Origin: a virus
Reading direction: 5' to 3' (one strand)
IMG/VR virus record: IMGVR_UViG_3300031951_020399
Location: 1-22,911 of that record
DNA length: 22,911 nucleotides
Shown here: one piece after another, positions 13,845-21,760 of the stretch
How positions within the stretch are numbered: position 1 is the stretch's first letter
Layout of the letters: every line of letters starts with the position of its first letter
Program-made: the position numbers and the translations under genes
The notes under the pieces: model-generated
Seen by the model: the letters and a program-made list of their open reading frames with translations, nothing else
The model's database searches: none
Told to the model about the DNA's origin: nothing

Positions 13845-14252
13845 ATGTCAAATTTTATTTTTAGTCCCAAGTCTAATTCAGATGTTGAAATGTTTTATTG
13901 CTTGAGAGGCAAGGAAGATTTCATAGACGATGATGGCAATTCCAGAGTAGAGTCCCAGGACTCCGATAATATTGCCGCAAAGTGTACACAAAACAAAAAA
14001 CCAAAAAGTTTTTCTAATAATGAATATCAATATAGTTATTATATAAGGACTACTCCAAATTCATCTCTATTTAATCCTATTGAATTACTTTCACCTATAA
14101 AAAATAAAAGAGAATTTGATTTTATAGATGGCGTTTGTAAAAATAAATGGATGTTTAAAGAAGTTTCCAAAATAACATTTGACAAATATCTTAAATTTTT
14201 AAATACAAAAATGGTATCTTGGTTAAAGGATGCTGAACGAGATCTGAAATAG
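13845..14252 (+). CDS. unknown protein, paralogue A of a duplicated pair, 135 aa
   Basis: I do not recognise the family. The product begins MSNFIF.P and ends SWLKDAERDLK. It is clearly related to the product of the gene at 14959-15339: in the last 43 residues, aligned without gaps, 18 are identical (including VCK, SWL and AER), and both share EDF near residue 25 and an LFNP.E segment in the middle. No membrane segment or catalytic motif is seen. It lies directly after the HNH gene (2-nt gap) and before the FmdB zinc ribbon. The middle of this copy carries an Asn/Lys/Ser-rich insertion absent from the other copy. Confidence 0.75.
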   Translation: MSNFIFSPKSNSDVEMFYCLRGKEDFIDDDGNSRVESQDSDNIAAKCTQNKKPKSFSNNEYQYSYYIRTTPNSSLFNPIELLSPIKNKREFDFIDGVCKNKWMFKEVSKITFDKYLKFLNTKMVSWLKDAERDLK

Positions 14253-14253
14253 T

Positions 14254-14604
14254 ATGCCGACATATTCATACAATTGTGAAAAATGCTCTACAGGATTTGA
14301 GCTATTTTTCTATATCAAAGACTACACAGATAAACCAGAGTGTATTCATTGTGGTTCATGCGATACTCACAGAGAATATATTAAAGATGTTTCAACTCAA
14401 AGTTCTTCTGTTAGAAAATCAGATACAGAGCTAAAAACTCTAGGAGATTTAGCAAATAGAAACAGAGATAAAATGACAGAGGATGAAAAAATACATCTGC
14501 ATAATAAGCACAATTCTTATAAAGAAGAACAACCCAAAACAGAATTGCCCAAAGGCATGAAACGACTTAAAAAACAGCCCAAAATTAAATGGACAGATAA
14601 ATAA
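14254..14604 (+). CDS. FmdB-type zinc ribbon protein
   Basis: The N-terminus MPTYSYNCEKCSTGFE followed by CIHCGSCDT is the FmdB/YfiI-like zinc ribbon (Cys8, Cys11, then a second CxxC pair). The family is small and putatively regulatory, with no known reaction. The usual family body is about 60-110 residues; this one adds a charged Lys/Glu-rich tail after residue 60. It lies between the two paralogous unknown genes, so it may have been part of the same duplicated or co-transferred cassette. The downstream start overlaps its stop (TAATG). Confidence 0.8.
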   Translation: MPTYSYNCEKCSTGFELFFYIKDYTDKPECIHCGSCDTHREYIKDVSTQSSSVRKSDTELKTLGDLANRNRDKMTEDEKIHLHNKHNSYKEEQPKTELPKGMKRLKKQPKIKWTDK

Positions 14605-14966
14605 TGAACAACACAAATACAGACAAGCCCAAAGAGATATCAGAAGAAGATAAACAGAAAATACTAGAAGCTATAGAAGCCATACAAAAACAACACGATT
14701 CTGCATCATTAGCTAATAATATTAGCATGTCATCAGATAAACTGATAGACTGCAGACACGAAATTGTAATCCAAGTTGTTGCTAAAATTCTAGAAGAGGA
14801 TCAAACGGGGATGACAATTGGAGCAAAAGAAATATGCCAAAAGAATTATCATATTCCCGTTCCTGCCAACAGAGACTATAATGAGTATACAAAAGGATTT
14901 TTCGATTTCTTAGAAAATTGCATGTCAACATCTGCCACAAATTTAGAAGAGGATACCAATGGATAA
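14604..14966 (+). CDS. unknown acidic protein, 120 aa
   Basis: The start overlaps the FmdB stop (TAATG) and the end overlaps the next gene by 8 nt. The N-terminus is rich in Lys, Glu and Asp and probably forms helices (EEDKQKILEAIEAIQKQ). The centre carries ADKLID-like and VVAKILEEDQ segments. The C-terminus is acidic. No motif recognised. Tight coupling on both sides supports that it is a real gene. Confidence 0.6.
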   Translation: MNNTNTDKPKEISEEDKQKILEAIEAIQKQHDSASLANNISMSSDKLIDCRHEIVIQVVAKILEEDQTGMTIGAKEICQKNYHIPVPANRDYNEYTKGFFDFLENCMSTSATNLEEDTNG

Positions 14967-15339
14967 TTTTATATTTAATCCAATCAATAAGACCGAAAGC
15001 TCTACCTCATTCGAATATTATGGGGTTTTGGGAGCAGAAGACTTTTTAGATAATGAAAGCATGCCAAGAATGTCTAGTGACAGTCCCAAGGTCTATGCTA
15101 AAAAAATAATAAACAGCGATTCAGGAACTAAATATTGTGTAAAAATATCTAACAATAATAAACTATTTAATCCATTAGAATACGGCTTAGACGAACGATC
15201 ATACAGCATACTAGATAATGTTTGTAAACCGTCTGATAAGTTTAAAATAGTTAATGAAAAAGTTTTTAACATGTATATTAGTTTTTTAAGTTCAAAAAAT
15301 ATCTCATGGTTAACACAAGCAGAAAGAGAGATGATATAA
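14959..15339 (+). CDS. unknown protein, paralogue B of a duplicated pair, 126 aa
   Basis: It starts MDNFIFNP and ends SWLTQAEREMI, matching the gene at 13845-14252 over its whole length (see that entry). Conserved parts are NFIF, EDF-D, LFNP-E, VCK, FK-V, F-Y-FL and SWL-AER. The conservation pattern, strongest at the C-terminus, points to that part as the functional or interaction core. The two genes are separated by the FmdB and acidic unknown genes, so either the duplication included intervening insertion or the copies arrived separately. Function unknown. Confidence 0.75.
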   Translation: MDNFIFNPINKTESSTSFEYYGVLGAEDFLDNESMPRMSSDSPKVYAKKIINSDSGTKYCVKISNNNKLFNPLEYGLDERSYSILDNVCKPSDKFKIVNEKVFNMYISFLSSKNISWLTQAEREMI

Positions 15340-15668
15340 TGCCTAAATTAAATAAAACACAAAAATACGCCATTCAATGGCTAAATCATAACGGCTCAGA
15401 CGCTGAAGAAATATCAAAAGAATTGAATCTTTCTCTGGATCAGGTGTCTGCTACTATAGAATCAAACGCAGCAATTAAAGACTCTACGCCCGATAAAAAG
15501 ACCACCAGAACAAGAGCATCAAACCTTATGATAACTCACACATCTGGTAAGAAAATAAATTCTGTTGCCATCATGACGAAAGAAGCATCAGAGGTTGGAG
15601 ATGAATCAAGAAAAAAGAGTAATTCATCAACCAATCAAAGTAAAGGAATTTTTAGACCAAAAAAATAA
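15339..15668 (+). CDS. small HTH-like DNA-binding protein, 109 aa
   Basis: The frame extends to an ATG at 15306, but the ATG at 15339 overlaps the previous stop (TAATG) and has AGAGAG about 9 nt upstream, so it is chosen. Residues about 8-40 (YAIQWLNHNGSDAEEISKELNLSLDQVSATIE) read as a sigma-like or MerR-like helix-turn-helix, with ELNLSLDQV as the probable recognition part. The rest is Lys/Ser/Thr-rich and likely disordered. It may be a small regulator or DNA-binding accessory. Its 3' end overlaps the next gene by 68 nt in another frame. Confidence 0.6.
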   Translation: MPKLNKTQKYAIQWLNHNGSDAEEISKELNLSLDQVSATIESNAAIKDSTPDKKTTRTRASNLMITHTSGKKINSVAIMTKEASEVGDESRKKSNSSTNQSKGIFRPKK

Positions 15669-16092
15669 AATGTATCCATCAAGATACTCTAACGGCAAAA
15701 CCGTATCTGCTGCTCAATATATTACGGAATTGATATGTGAGCACAAAGCTCGTATAGAAAAACTAGATTTGCACTATAGATTTTGGACAAATAAAGAATG
15801 GTCTAAATACTATAGAGATCAAATAGCCACAGCCAATAAGCTTTTAAAAAAATATAATCCCAAGGCTATAATAAGAGCGCTAAATGACAAAAAAGCAGAA
15901 AAAATCTATTCTTTGCGAGCGCCTCATCTATTGGCTATAATAGATCATCATGAGACTTTAATTGAATCTGAAAACACAGACTTAACTGAAAATATAGATA
16001 GGTCAGAAAAGAAAACTTTCAGACAAAAAACCAATTCAAAACAGGGCATACTTTCTAAGTTAAAGGAATTAGATAATGGCAACAACTCTTAA
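15601..16092 (+). CDS. unknown helical basic protein, 163 aa
   Basis: A TTG at 15595 is in frame, but the ATG at 15601 has GAGG 6 nt upstream and is preferred. The product is basic and helix-rich, with many Lys, Arg, Tyr and Trp (YRFWTNKEWSKYYRDQI) and a PHLLAIIDHHE segment. It overlaps the recombinase gene by 17 nt, and the ribosome binding site of the recombinase (AAAGGAA) lies in its last codons. A DNA-binding or recombinase accessory role is possible from position only. Not recognised. Confidence 0.6.
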   Translation: MNQEKRVIHQPIKVKEFLDQKNKMYPSRYSNGKTVSAAQYITELICEHKARIEKLDLHYRFWTNKEWSKYYRDQIATANKLLKKYNPKAIIRALNDKKAEKIYSLRAPHLLAIIDHHETLIESENTDLTENIDRSEKKTFRQKTNSKQGILSKLKELDNGNNS

Positions 16093-17095
16093 AGAAGATG
16101 TTATTAAAAATTTTGGTGATGAGATTATATTGTCTGGAAATGCTCTTGTAGACAAAAAAGTATTAACCATACCAGTTAGTCCGTCTTTAGATATGGCGCT
16201 TAATGGAGGAATACCAGAAGGAAGTTTTGTTGTACTAACAGGACAACCTAAGTGCGGCAAAACAACAACATCTCTGGCCTTCTCCGCAACGGCCCAACAA
16301 AAAGAATATGCTCATGGGTCTTTCAAAGAAGGTCGCCAAGTGTACTACCTTAACATCGAGGGTAGACTAAAGAAAAGAGACTTAGAAGGAATACCGGGAT
16401 TAGATCTTGCTAGATTTCATGTAATAGGTAGTCAACAAGGAAAAATTCTTCACGGAGAAGAATATCTACAAATTGCAGAAAGAATAATTAATGAAGTACC
16501 AGGATGTGTTCTTATCATAGACTCATACTCTGCACTGTGTACAGAAGCGGAAATTACTAGTGATATGGACAAAATGCAACGAGCGGACGGTGCTAAATTA
16601 TTAGCTAAGTTTTGTCGTAAAGTAGCTAATGTTATACCCGTTAATAGAAATATTGTTATTGGGATTACTCACCTTATGGGAAATCCTACAGGCTATGGTG
16701 CAGAGTTCAAAGAAAAAAGCGGTCAAGCCATAGCATACCAGACCGATATTAAGCTCAGGGCGAAGACATTTAAACCATGGGTCATCGGAACCGATAATAC
16801 TCAAATCGGGCAGGAAATCGAATGGCAAGTGGTCTGTTCCGCACTAGGGCCACCAGGGGCCGTCACCACCAGTTTTATCAGATACGGCCAAGGTATTGAT
16901 AAGTATACAGAATTGATTAATTTAGCTTCTGATGTTGGTATTATTAATAAAGGTGGCGCTTGGTATACTATTACGGTACTTGATGATAAGCCCAAATTTC
17001 AAGGAACAGAAAAAGTTAGAAATTTTCTATTAGAGAGTAAAGAAGCATATGACACTGTTGAAAAATCAGTTAAAGAGGTTTTAGGAGTAAAATGA
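16076..17095 (+). CDS. recA: RecA/UvsX-like recombinase
   Basis: The 339-residue protein promotes homologous strand exchange. It has the RecA core: Walker A GQPKCGKTT (residues 56-64), the catalytic-Glu segment YYLNIEGR (Glu95), Walker B CVLIIDSYSAL (144-154), an L2-like loop GITHLMGNPTGYG and the QTDIKLRAK strand. The end has the RecA-type LASDVGIINKGGAWYT. The sequence is diverged and resembles phage versions more than host RecA. A strong AAAGGAA precedes the ATG. It overlaps a PD-(D/E)XK-like nuclease gene (ATGA). Bases about 16800-16870 are much richer in G+C (about 60%) than the rest of the gene; see findings. It probably serves recombination-dependent replication and repair. Confidence 0.9.
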   Translation: MATTLKEDVIKNFGDEIILSGNALVDKKVLTIPVSPSLDMALNGGIPEGSFVVLTGQPKCGKTTTSLAFSATAQQKEYAHGSFKEGRQVYYLNIEGRLKKRDLEGIPGLDLARFHVIGSQQGKILHGEEYLQIAERIINEVPGCVLIIDSYSALCTEAEITSDMDKMQRADGAKLLAKFCRKVANVIPVNRNIVIGITHLMGNPTGYGAEFKEKSGQAIAYQTDIKLRAKTFKPWVIGTDNTQIGQEIEWQVVCSALGPPGAVTTSFIRYGQGIDKYTELINLASDVGIINKGGAWYTITVLDDKPKFQGTEKVRNFLLESKEAYDTVEKSVKEVLGVK

Positions 17096-17511
17096 ATATT
17101 GTTGATTTGGATGGACATAATATTAATTGGAGTTTAACTGGCCATATTTCAAAAGGAAGAATTAATGATAAATCTTCTTTTCATTTAGCTGCCAGAAAGC
17201 TATTGGTAGAAATGTTCCCAACTCTACAAATATTAGAGGAAGTGCCAATTCCTTTGAGAAAGTCCGAAACCCTATACTTAGATTTTTATCTGCCTTTGAT
17301 TAAAAGGGTTGTTGAAGTTCATGGAGAACAACACTATAAATTTATACCTTTTTATCATAGCTCTAAAATGAATTTTCTAAAATCTCAAAGAAGAGATAAT
17401 GAAAAACAAGAATGGTGCGAAAAGAACGGGATTACACATACGGTATTACCATATAATGAATCAATAGAAACATGGAGAAAAATATTATCTTATGAGCACA
17501 CGAACAGCTAA
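17092..17511 (+). CDS. PD-(D/E)XK-like (Vsr/DUF559-type) nuclease, 139 aa
   Basis: The protein shows LYLDFYLPLI (Asp64), then VVEVHGEQHY (Glu75, His77, His81). This is the DFxLP...(I/V)EvdGxQH pattern of Vsr/DUF559-type small nucleases of the PD-(D/E)XK fold. The position of the usual D or K after the Glu is His77, so the catalytic set is Asp64-Glu75-x-His77. A Glu pair at 49-50 could be the extra acidic residue. It overlaps recA (ATGA), which suggests a job in recombination, such as resolving or trimming DNA. The assignment rests on motif reading only and activity is not certain. Confidence 0.65.
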   Translation: MNIVDLDGHNINWSLTGHISKGRINDKSSFHLAARKLLVEMFPTLQILEEVPIPLRKSETLYLDFYLPLIKRVVEVHGEQHYKFIPFYHSSKMNFLKSQRRDNEKQEWCEKNGITHTVLPYNESIETWRKILSYEHTNS

Positions 17512-17989
17512 AGAGGATTTACAGTATTGGGATAATATTCTGGATGAATACGAAGCAACTCTGTCGCTACCGAAATACTCTGCACAATACGGAGTATCAG
17601 AAAGTGAGATTAATCAATACTTAACAATGACCCGCGACGAAATAGAAAAATTATCTCCTGAAGATTGTGCTCAGATATCTTACAGATTAGCCCAATTTGC
17701 ATTTCATGTTCAAAGAACCATTAACAGAGAAATAGCAAGATCAAATTGGTCAGAAGAAACCATAAAAGAAACTATAGCCGATGAGATTAATAATTATAAA
17801 GGATATGGTTTTGTAGAAAAATCACTTCAAGCAATAAAACATAATGACAAAGCTTCATCTTTGAATAGTATAAAGAAATATGCTAAACAAAGAATCGATA
17901 GATTGTCATATATCGCTAATAGTATAAAAAATCTATCTGATATCATGATGGCTATACAAAAGACAAAGGTGCAACATGGATCCAAATGA
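17492..17989 (+). CDS. unknown helical protein, 165 aa
   Basis: The start overlaps the nuclease gene by 20 nt. The product is charged and predicted helical throughout (DEIEKLSPEDCAQISYRLAQFAF, then a Lys/Arg-rich C-terminus), with no membrane segment or catalytic motif. It sits between the recombination nuclease and a zinc ribbon gene ahead of the helicase. A recombination mediator, single-strand DNA-binding accessory or helicase loader is conceivable from context. None is supported by a specific motif. Confidence 0.6.
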   Translation: MSTRTAKEDLQYWDNILDEYEATLSLPKYSAQYGVSESEINQYLTMTRDEIEKLSPEDCAQISYRLAQFAFHVQRTINREIARSNWSEETIKETIADEINNYKGYGFVEKSLQAIKHNDKASSLNSIKKYAKQRIDRLSYIANSIKNLSDIMMAIQKTKVQHGSK

Positions 17990-18419
17990 AATATTAAAAA
18001 ATCCAGAACAACTAAAAAGTTTAATATCGCTATTACAAGGATTGGTTGATCAAGTAGAACAAACCAAAAACGATGAGGAGGAACCTAAAAATACTAGGGT
18101 GGCTCCATCCAAACCCTCATCTACTATAAAAACGAAGAATCGTCAAAAGGTTGGCGGAAATAACTCTATCAAGTCAAAAAAGACCAAGCCAGACAATATA
18201 AATCAATTTGAAAAAATGTCTGAATTTCGAATGCATAAGGATGATTGTGCTATTGACAAGAAACTGTCAGCAGTACCTCCTGTTGCAAGAATGAGGGACT
18301 TTGAATTTGTCGATGTTGTTTGTCGTGTTTGCGGCAGAAAAGAGTCTATTGCCCCAACGCTACTATTTGATTCTCCTTCAAGATACAAGTGCAATAATTG
18401 TTCAACCCAATCTGGTTAA
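17976..18419 (+). CDS. C-terminal zinc ribbon protein, 147 aa
   Basis: The first 90 residues are low-complexity and basic (Lys/Ser/Asn/Pro) after a short N-terminal helix. The C-terminus, from about residue 100, holds a conserved-looking domain: RDFEFVDVVCRVCGRKE, then RYKCNNCS. This gives two CxxC pairs for one zinc ribbon. I have seen this C-terminal pattern in other phage genomes, where it also lacks a known function. It starts inside the preceding gene (14-nt overlap) and ends 3 nt before DnaB. It may be a DNA-binding factor for replication or transcription. Confidence 0.65.
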   Translation: MDPNEILKNPEQLKSLISLLQGLVDQVEQTKNDEEEPKNTRVAPSKPSSTIKTKNRQKVGGNNSIKSKKTKPDNINQFEKMSEFRMHKDDCAIDKKLSAVPPVARMRDFEFVDVVCRVCGRKESIAPTLLFDSPSRYKCNNCSTQSG

Positions 18420-18422
18420 AAT

Positions 18423-19892
18423 ATGATTTTGTGTGATCCTTCTGCTGAAAGAGCAGTGCTAAGCGGTATATTAAAGTATGGAGAGGATGCCTATTTAGAT
18501 ATAGCAGATATCTTACAGGAGTCCTCTTTTACAATAGACAGTAATCAAATACTGTTTAAGTGTTTGAAAAATATTTGCGAAACAGAACCAAAGCCCAATA
18601 TTGATTTGGCTTCTGTATATTCTTCAGCACAAGAACTAGGGCTGTCTCATATTATTTCGACTAAAGACGAGGCTCAACATCTAAAAGCGATTTTTGATTT
18701 TCCTGTTAATCTAGAAAATGTTAGAAAATTTGCTTCCAAAATAAAAAAGCTAGAGATAGCAAGACTTCTTCACAAAGAAATGGATGAAGTCCAAGAGAGA
18801 CTGCTTGATGTTACCGGGAGTGAATCTATATCAAGCATTATAGGAATAGCAGAAGAATCAATTTTTAATTTCTCATCATCCCTGTCAAATGACAGTGAGT
18901 CTGCTCCAGTATTTATTGCAAATGATATTGATAACTATATAGACTTTTTACAAAGCAATAAGGTCGATCAGATAGGAATATCCACAGGATTTCCTGTTTA
19001 TGATCAGGCTATTGGTGGAGGATTAAGAAAAGGAACCGTTAATGTTATAGCGGCCCGACCCAAGGTTGGTAAGACATTGTTGTCTGACAATATGGGTTAT
19101 TATATTGCTAGTCAATTAAAAATTCCAGTATTGAATATGGATACGGAAATGACAAAAGAAGACCATATTCATAGAATTTTGGCCATGTCATCAGAAATAG
19201 AAATTTCTAAAATAGAAACCGGTAAATTCTCTGACACTCCTAGTTCGTTTTCCAAAATACAAGACGCTATTAAACAACTAAAAGAGAGTCGATTATACCA
19301 TAAGAGCATTGCAGGAAAACCGTTTGAAGAACAGCTATCTATAATGAGGAGATGGTTAGTAAAAGAGGTTGGACTTAACGAGGATGGAACAGCCAAAGAC
19401 TGCGTTATCATATATGACTATCTAAAGCTGATGGATAGTGCTGGGATTAGCCAAGATATGAAAGAGTATCAGGTTTTGGGATTCATGATGACAGCATTGC
19501 ATAACTTTGCTATACAATATAAAGTTCCTATCTTGTCATTCATTCAATTAAACAGAGACGGAATTACAAAAGAAAGCACAGATACAGCAAGCGGATCGGA
19601 TAGAATTATTTGGCTTTGTAGTAATTTTACCATCTTTAAGAGAAAAAGCGATGAAGAAATTGCTGAAGATGGTCAAGACGCAGGAAATAGAAAGCTTGTG
19701 CCTCTTATTAGTCGCCACGGAGGAGGATTAGATGACAACGATTATATTAACTGCCATATGAAGGGTTGGTGTGCTAAGATTACAGAAGGCAAAACTCGTT
19801 TAGAATTAATGAGCGGATCTAATAAACAAAAAGACGGATTTATAATTAATGAAGACAATAATGAAGAAACTGAAGAAATCCCATTCGTATGA
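18423..19892 (+). CDS. dnaB: DnaB-like replicative helicase
   Basis: The 489-residue protein unwinds the fork as a hexamer. The N-terminal domain (about residues 1-130) opens with the typical EAxxLxxIL pattern (PSAERAVLSGIL). The RecA-like C-terminal domain has GGGLRKGTVNVIAARPKVGKT with Walker A at 211-218, MDTEMT, Walker B VIIYDYLKLMD, and the FIQLNR motif. Length is normal and no intein is present. The start lies 3 nt after the zinc ribbon stop. It overlaps the primase gene, so helicase and primase are made together. Confidence 0.93.
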   Translation: MILCDPSAERAVLSGILKYGEDAYLDIADILQESSFTIDSNQILFKCLKNICETEPKPNIDLASVYSSAQELGLSHIISTKDEAQHLKAIFDFPVNLENVRKFASKIKKLEIARLLHKEMDEVQERLLDVTGSESISSIIGIAEESIFNFSSSLSNDSESAPVFIANDIDNYIDFLQSNKVDQIGISTGFPVYDQAIGGGLRKGTVNVIAARPKVGKTLLSDNMGYYIASQLKIPVLNMDTEMTKEDHIHRILAMSSEIEISKIETGKFSDTPSSFSKIQDAIKQLKESRLYHKSIAGKPFEEQLSIMRRWLVKEVGLNEDGTAKDCVIIYDYLKLMDSAGISQDMKEYQVLGFMMTALHNFAIQYKVPILSFIQLNRDGITKESTDTASGSDRIIWLCSNFTIFKRKSDEEIAEDGQDAGNRKLVPLISRHGGGLDDNDYINCHMKGWCAKITEGKTRLELMSGSNKQKDGFIINEDNNEETEEIPFV

Positions 19893-21018
19893 CCAGCATC
19901 AACTAAAACAGATATCTGATTTAGTTTGTGATGATATAGAAAACCTTTTGTCTAGTTTGGGCATAGACTCTTATAAGATGCTAGATAAAATGGTTATTAT
20001 GAGTTGTCCCATTCATGGTGGAGACAATGATTCTGCATTTAATTTGTATCATCAAGGAGATACATATCGAGGAAATTGGAAGTGTAGAACACATGGATGT
20101 GAAAACACATTCAAATCTTCTATCATAGGATTTATTAGAGGGTGTTTATCTCATGAAGACGGTTGGCAGAAACCAGGGGATCCCGTAGTATCATTTCAGA
20201 AGGCTTTAGAATTTGCTATTGACTTTGGCAAATATAATCCATCACATAATAAAGAATCCAAAAAAATTCGAGAAAAGAATAATTTTGTTAATACTGTCAA
20301 AAACATTACTCAGGAACCAGCAACAAAGACACAATCTGTTCCTAGAAAACTGGTGCAAAAAGCTCTTGATATACCATCCAAATATTTCTTACAAAGAGGA
20401 TTCTCTAAAGAGATACTTATTAAGTATGATGTTGGAGATTGTATTGGACAGGGTAAAGAAATGAGTGATAGGGCCGTTGTTCCAGTATATGATAACGATA
20501 TGACGGGAATGATAGGTTGCTCAGGAAGAAGTATTTTCCCCAAATGCAAAGAATGCGGATGCTTTCATAAGGAAAACAATAAATGTCCAGCAAATCAAGA
20601 AAAGTGGCTACAGTCTAAGTGGAGACATAGTAAGAATTTTAAAACACAGGAATGTCTTTACAACTATTGGTTTGCTAAAGATTACATACTAAAAACAAAA
20701 ACGGCTATTATAGTAGAAAGCCCAGGAAATGTTTGGAGATTGGAAGAGGCAGGAATACATAATAGCGTTGCTATATTTGGTTCATCCATGGGAAATAAAC
20801 AAAAAATTTTGCTAGATACATCTGGTGCCATGAACATTATTACTATAATGGACAATGATGATGCTGGACAAGAAGCCGCTAAAAATATTGCTGCCAAATG
20901 CGACAGAATTTATAATATCAAAAATATTAAATTATCAGCTAATGACATAGCAGAAATGAGTTTAGATCAAATTAAACAAGAAATTTTACCACAATTAGAA
21001 GAGTATCAACTATGTTAG
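19849..21018 (+). CDS. dnaG: DnaG-type primase with inserted cysteine cluster
   Basis: The 389-residue protein makes RNA primers. It has an N-terminal CHC2-type zinc finger (Cys53-x2-His56 ... Cys79-x4-Cys84), a catalytic core, and a TOPRIM domain with Glu290 (AIIVESPGN) and Asp335/Asp337 (IMDNDDAG). Between the GCSGRS strand and the WRHSKNFKTQECLYNYW segment (the KYxNSxET...LYN region of DnaG) lies an extra cluster, CKECGCFHKENNKC (Cys233, Cys236, Cys238, Cys246), that I do not expect in bacterial DnaG. There is no helicase-interaction C-terminal domain, so it is shorter than host DnaG (about 580 residues). The ATG at 19849 overlaps DnaB; ATG 19861 is an alternative. It overlaps the dNMP kinase by 7 nt. 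Confidence 0.88.
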   Translation: MKTIMKKLKKSHSYDQHQLKQISDLVCDDIENLLSSLGIDSYKMLDKMVIMSCPIHGGDNDSAFNLYHQGDTYRGNWKCRTHGCENTFKSSIIGFIRGCLSHEDGWQKPGDPVVSFQKALEFAIDFGKYNPSHNKESKKIREKNNFVNTVKNITQEPATKTQSVPRKLVQKALDIPSKYFLQRGFSKEILIKYDVGDCIGQGKEMSDRAVVPVYDNDMTGMIGCSGRSIFPKCKECGCFHKENNKCPANQEKWLQSKWRHSKNFKTQECLYNYWFAKDYILKTKTAIIVESPGNVWRLEEAGIHNSVAIFGSSMGNKQKILLDTSGAMNIITIMDNDDAGQEAAKNIAAKCDRIYNIKNIKLSANDIAEMSLDQIKQEILPQLEEYQLC

Positions 21019-21749
21019 TAATAGGAATCTCTGGAAGAAAACAGTCAGGCAAAAGCACACTAGGAAGATTTATGCTTTCTTTGTCTTTAGCACAATTGGA
21101 TTACTGTAATAATATTTATATGGATGAAGAAACCGGAGAACTATTAGTTTCTGATATCTTAGGAGATGAAAGATTTAAGGGCGTTTTTGACGTTAGAGAG
21201 TACGAGGAAAAATTTAACGATCCACGACTAAATCAAGCTATAGATAAATTAAATAAAAAAATTAAGATATATAATTTTGCCGATGTTTTAAAAACAGACA
21301 TATGTATGAACATATTTGGATTAACTTATGATCAATGTTATGGTTCTGATGAAAATAAAAATGAACAAACCCACATGGAATGGGAAGGAAAAAAGTTAAC
21401 GGCCAGAGAAGTAATGCAAATAATTGGCACTGATATATTTCGTAAAATGGATACGAATGTTTGGGTTAGGGCAACTATTAATAAAATTGTACACGACCAA
21501 CCAGAAATAGCAGTTATAACAGATTGTAGATTTCCTAATGAGGTAGAATCAATTAAGTCTATAGGAGGAAAAGTAATTAGATTAACTAGAAATCCATTCA
21601 ATTCTGATCATATTAGTGAATCTGTATTAGATGAAGATAAATATGATTGGTCTAATTTTGATTATGTTTTAGACAATAAAAACTCATCCATCTATGAACA
21701 ATTTTCTGAAGCTAAAAAAATTCTAGAAACAATACTAACTAATAAATAA
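21012..21749 (+). CDS. deoxynucleoside monophosphate kinase (T4 gp1-like)
   Basis: The enzyme phosphorylates dNMPs to dNDPs. The 245-residue protein starts with a P-loop, GISGRKQSGKST (Lys and Ser/Thr at residues 14-16). Further along are LTAREVMQIIGTDIFR and TDCRFPNEVESI, followed by KVIRLTRNPF, all landmarks of phage dNMP kinases. Together with the dCMP deaminase and ribonucleotide reductase upstream it completes a dNTP supply set. The gene is embedded in the replication block rather than beside the other nucleotide genes. Confidence 0.88.
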   Translation: MLVIGISGRKQSGKSTLGRFMLSLSLAQLDYCNNIYMDEETGELLVSDILGDERFKGVFDVREYEEKFNDPRLNQAIDKLNKKIKIYNFADVLKTDICMNIFGLTYDQCYGSDENKNEQTHMEWEGKKLTAREVMQIIGTDIFRKMDTNVWVRATINKIVHDQPEIAVITDCRFPNEVESIKSIGGKVIRLTRNPFNSDHISESVLDEDKYDWSNFDYVLDNKNSSIYEQFSEAKKILETILTNK

Positions 21750-21760
21750 GGACACCATAA

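Noticed and set aside
20213-20464. 83-codon + strand frame inside the primase gene
   Set aside because: Out-of-frame shadow of the primase, low-complexity Leu/Lys/Arg product and no ribosome binding site.
21338-21601. 87-codon minus-strand frame inside the dNMP kinase gene
   Set aside because: Antisense shadow of a clearly recognised gene; other minus-strand frames in the window (for example 14039-14269, 16801-16995, 19169-19411) were rejected on the same ground.
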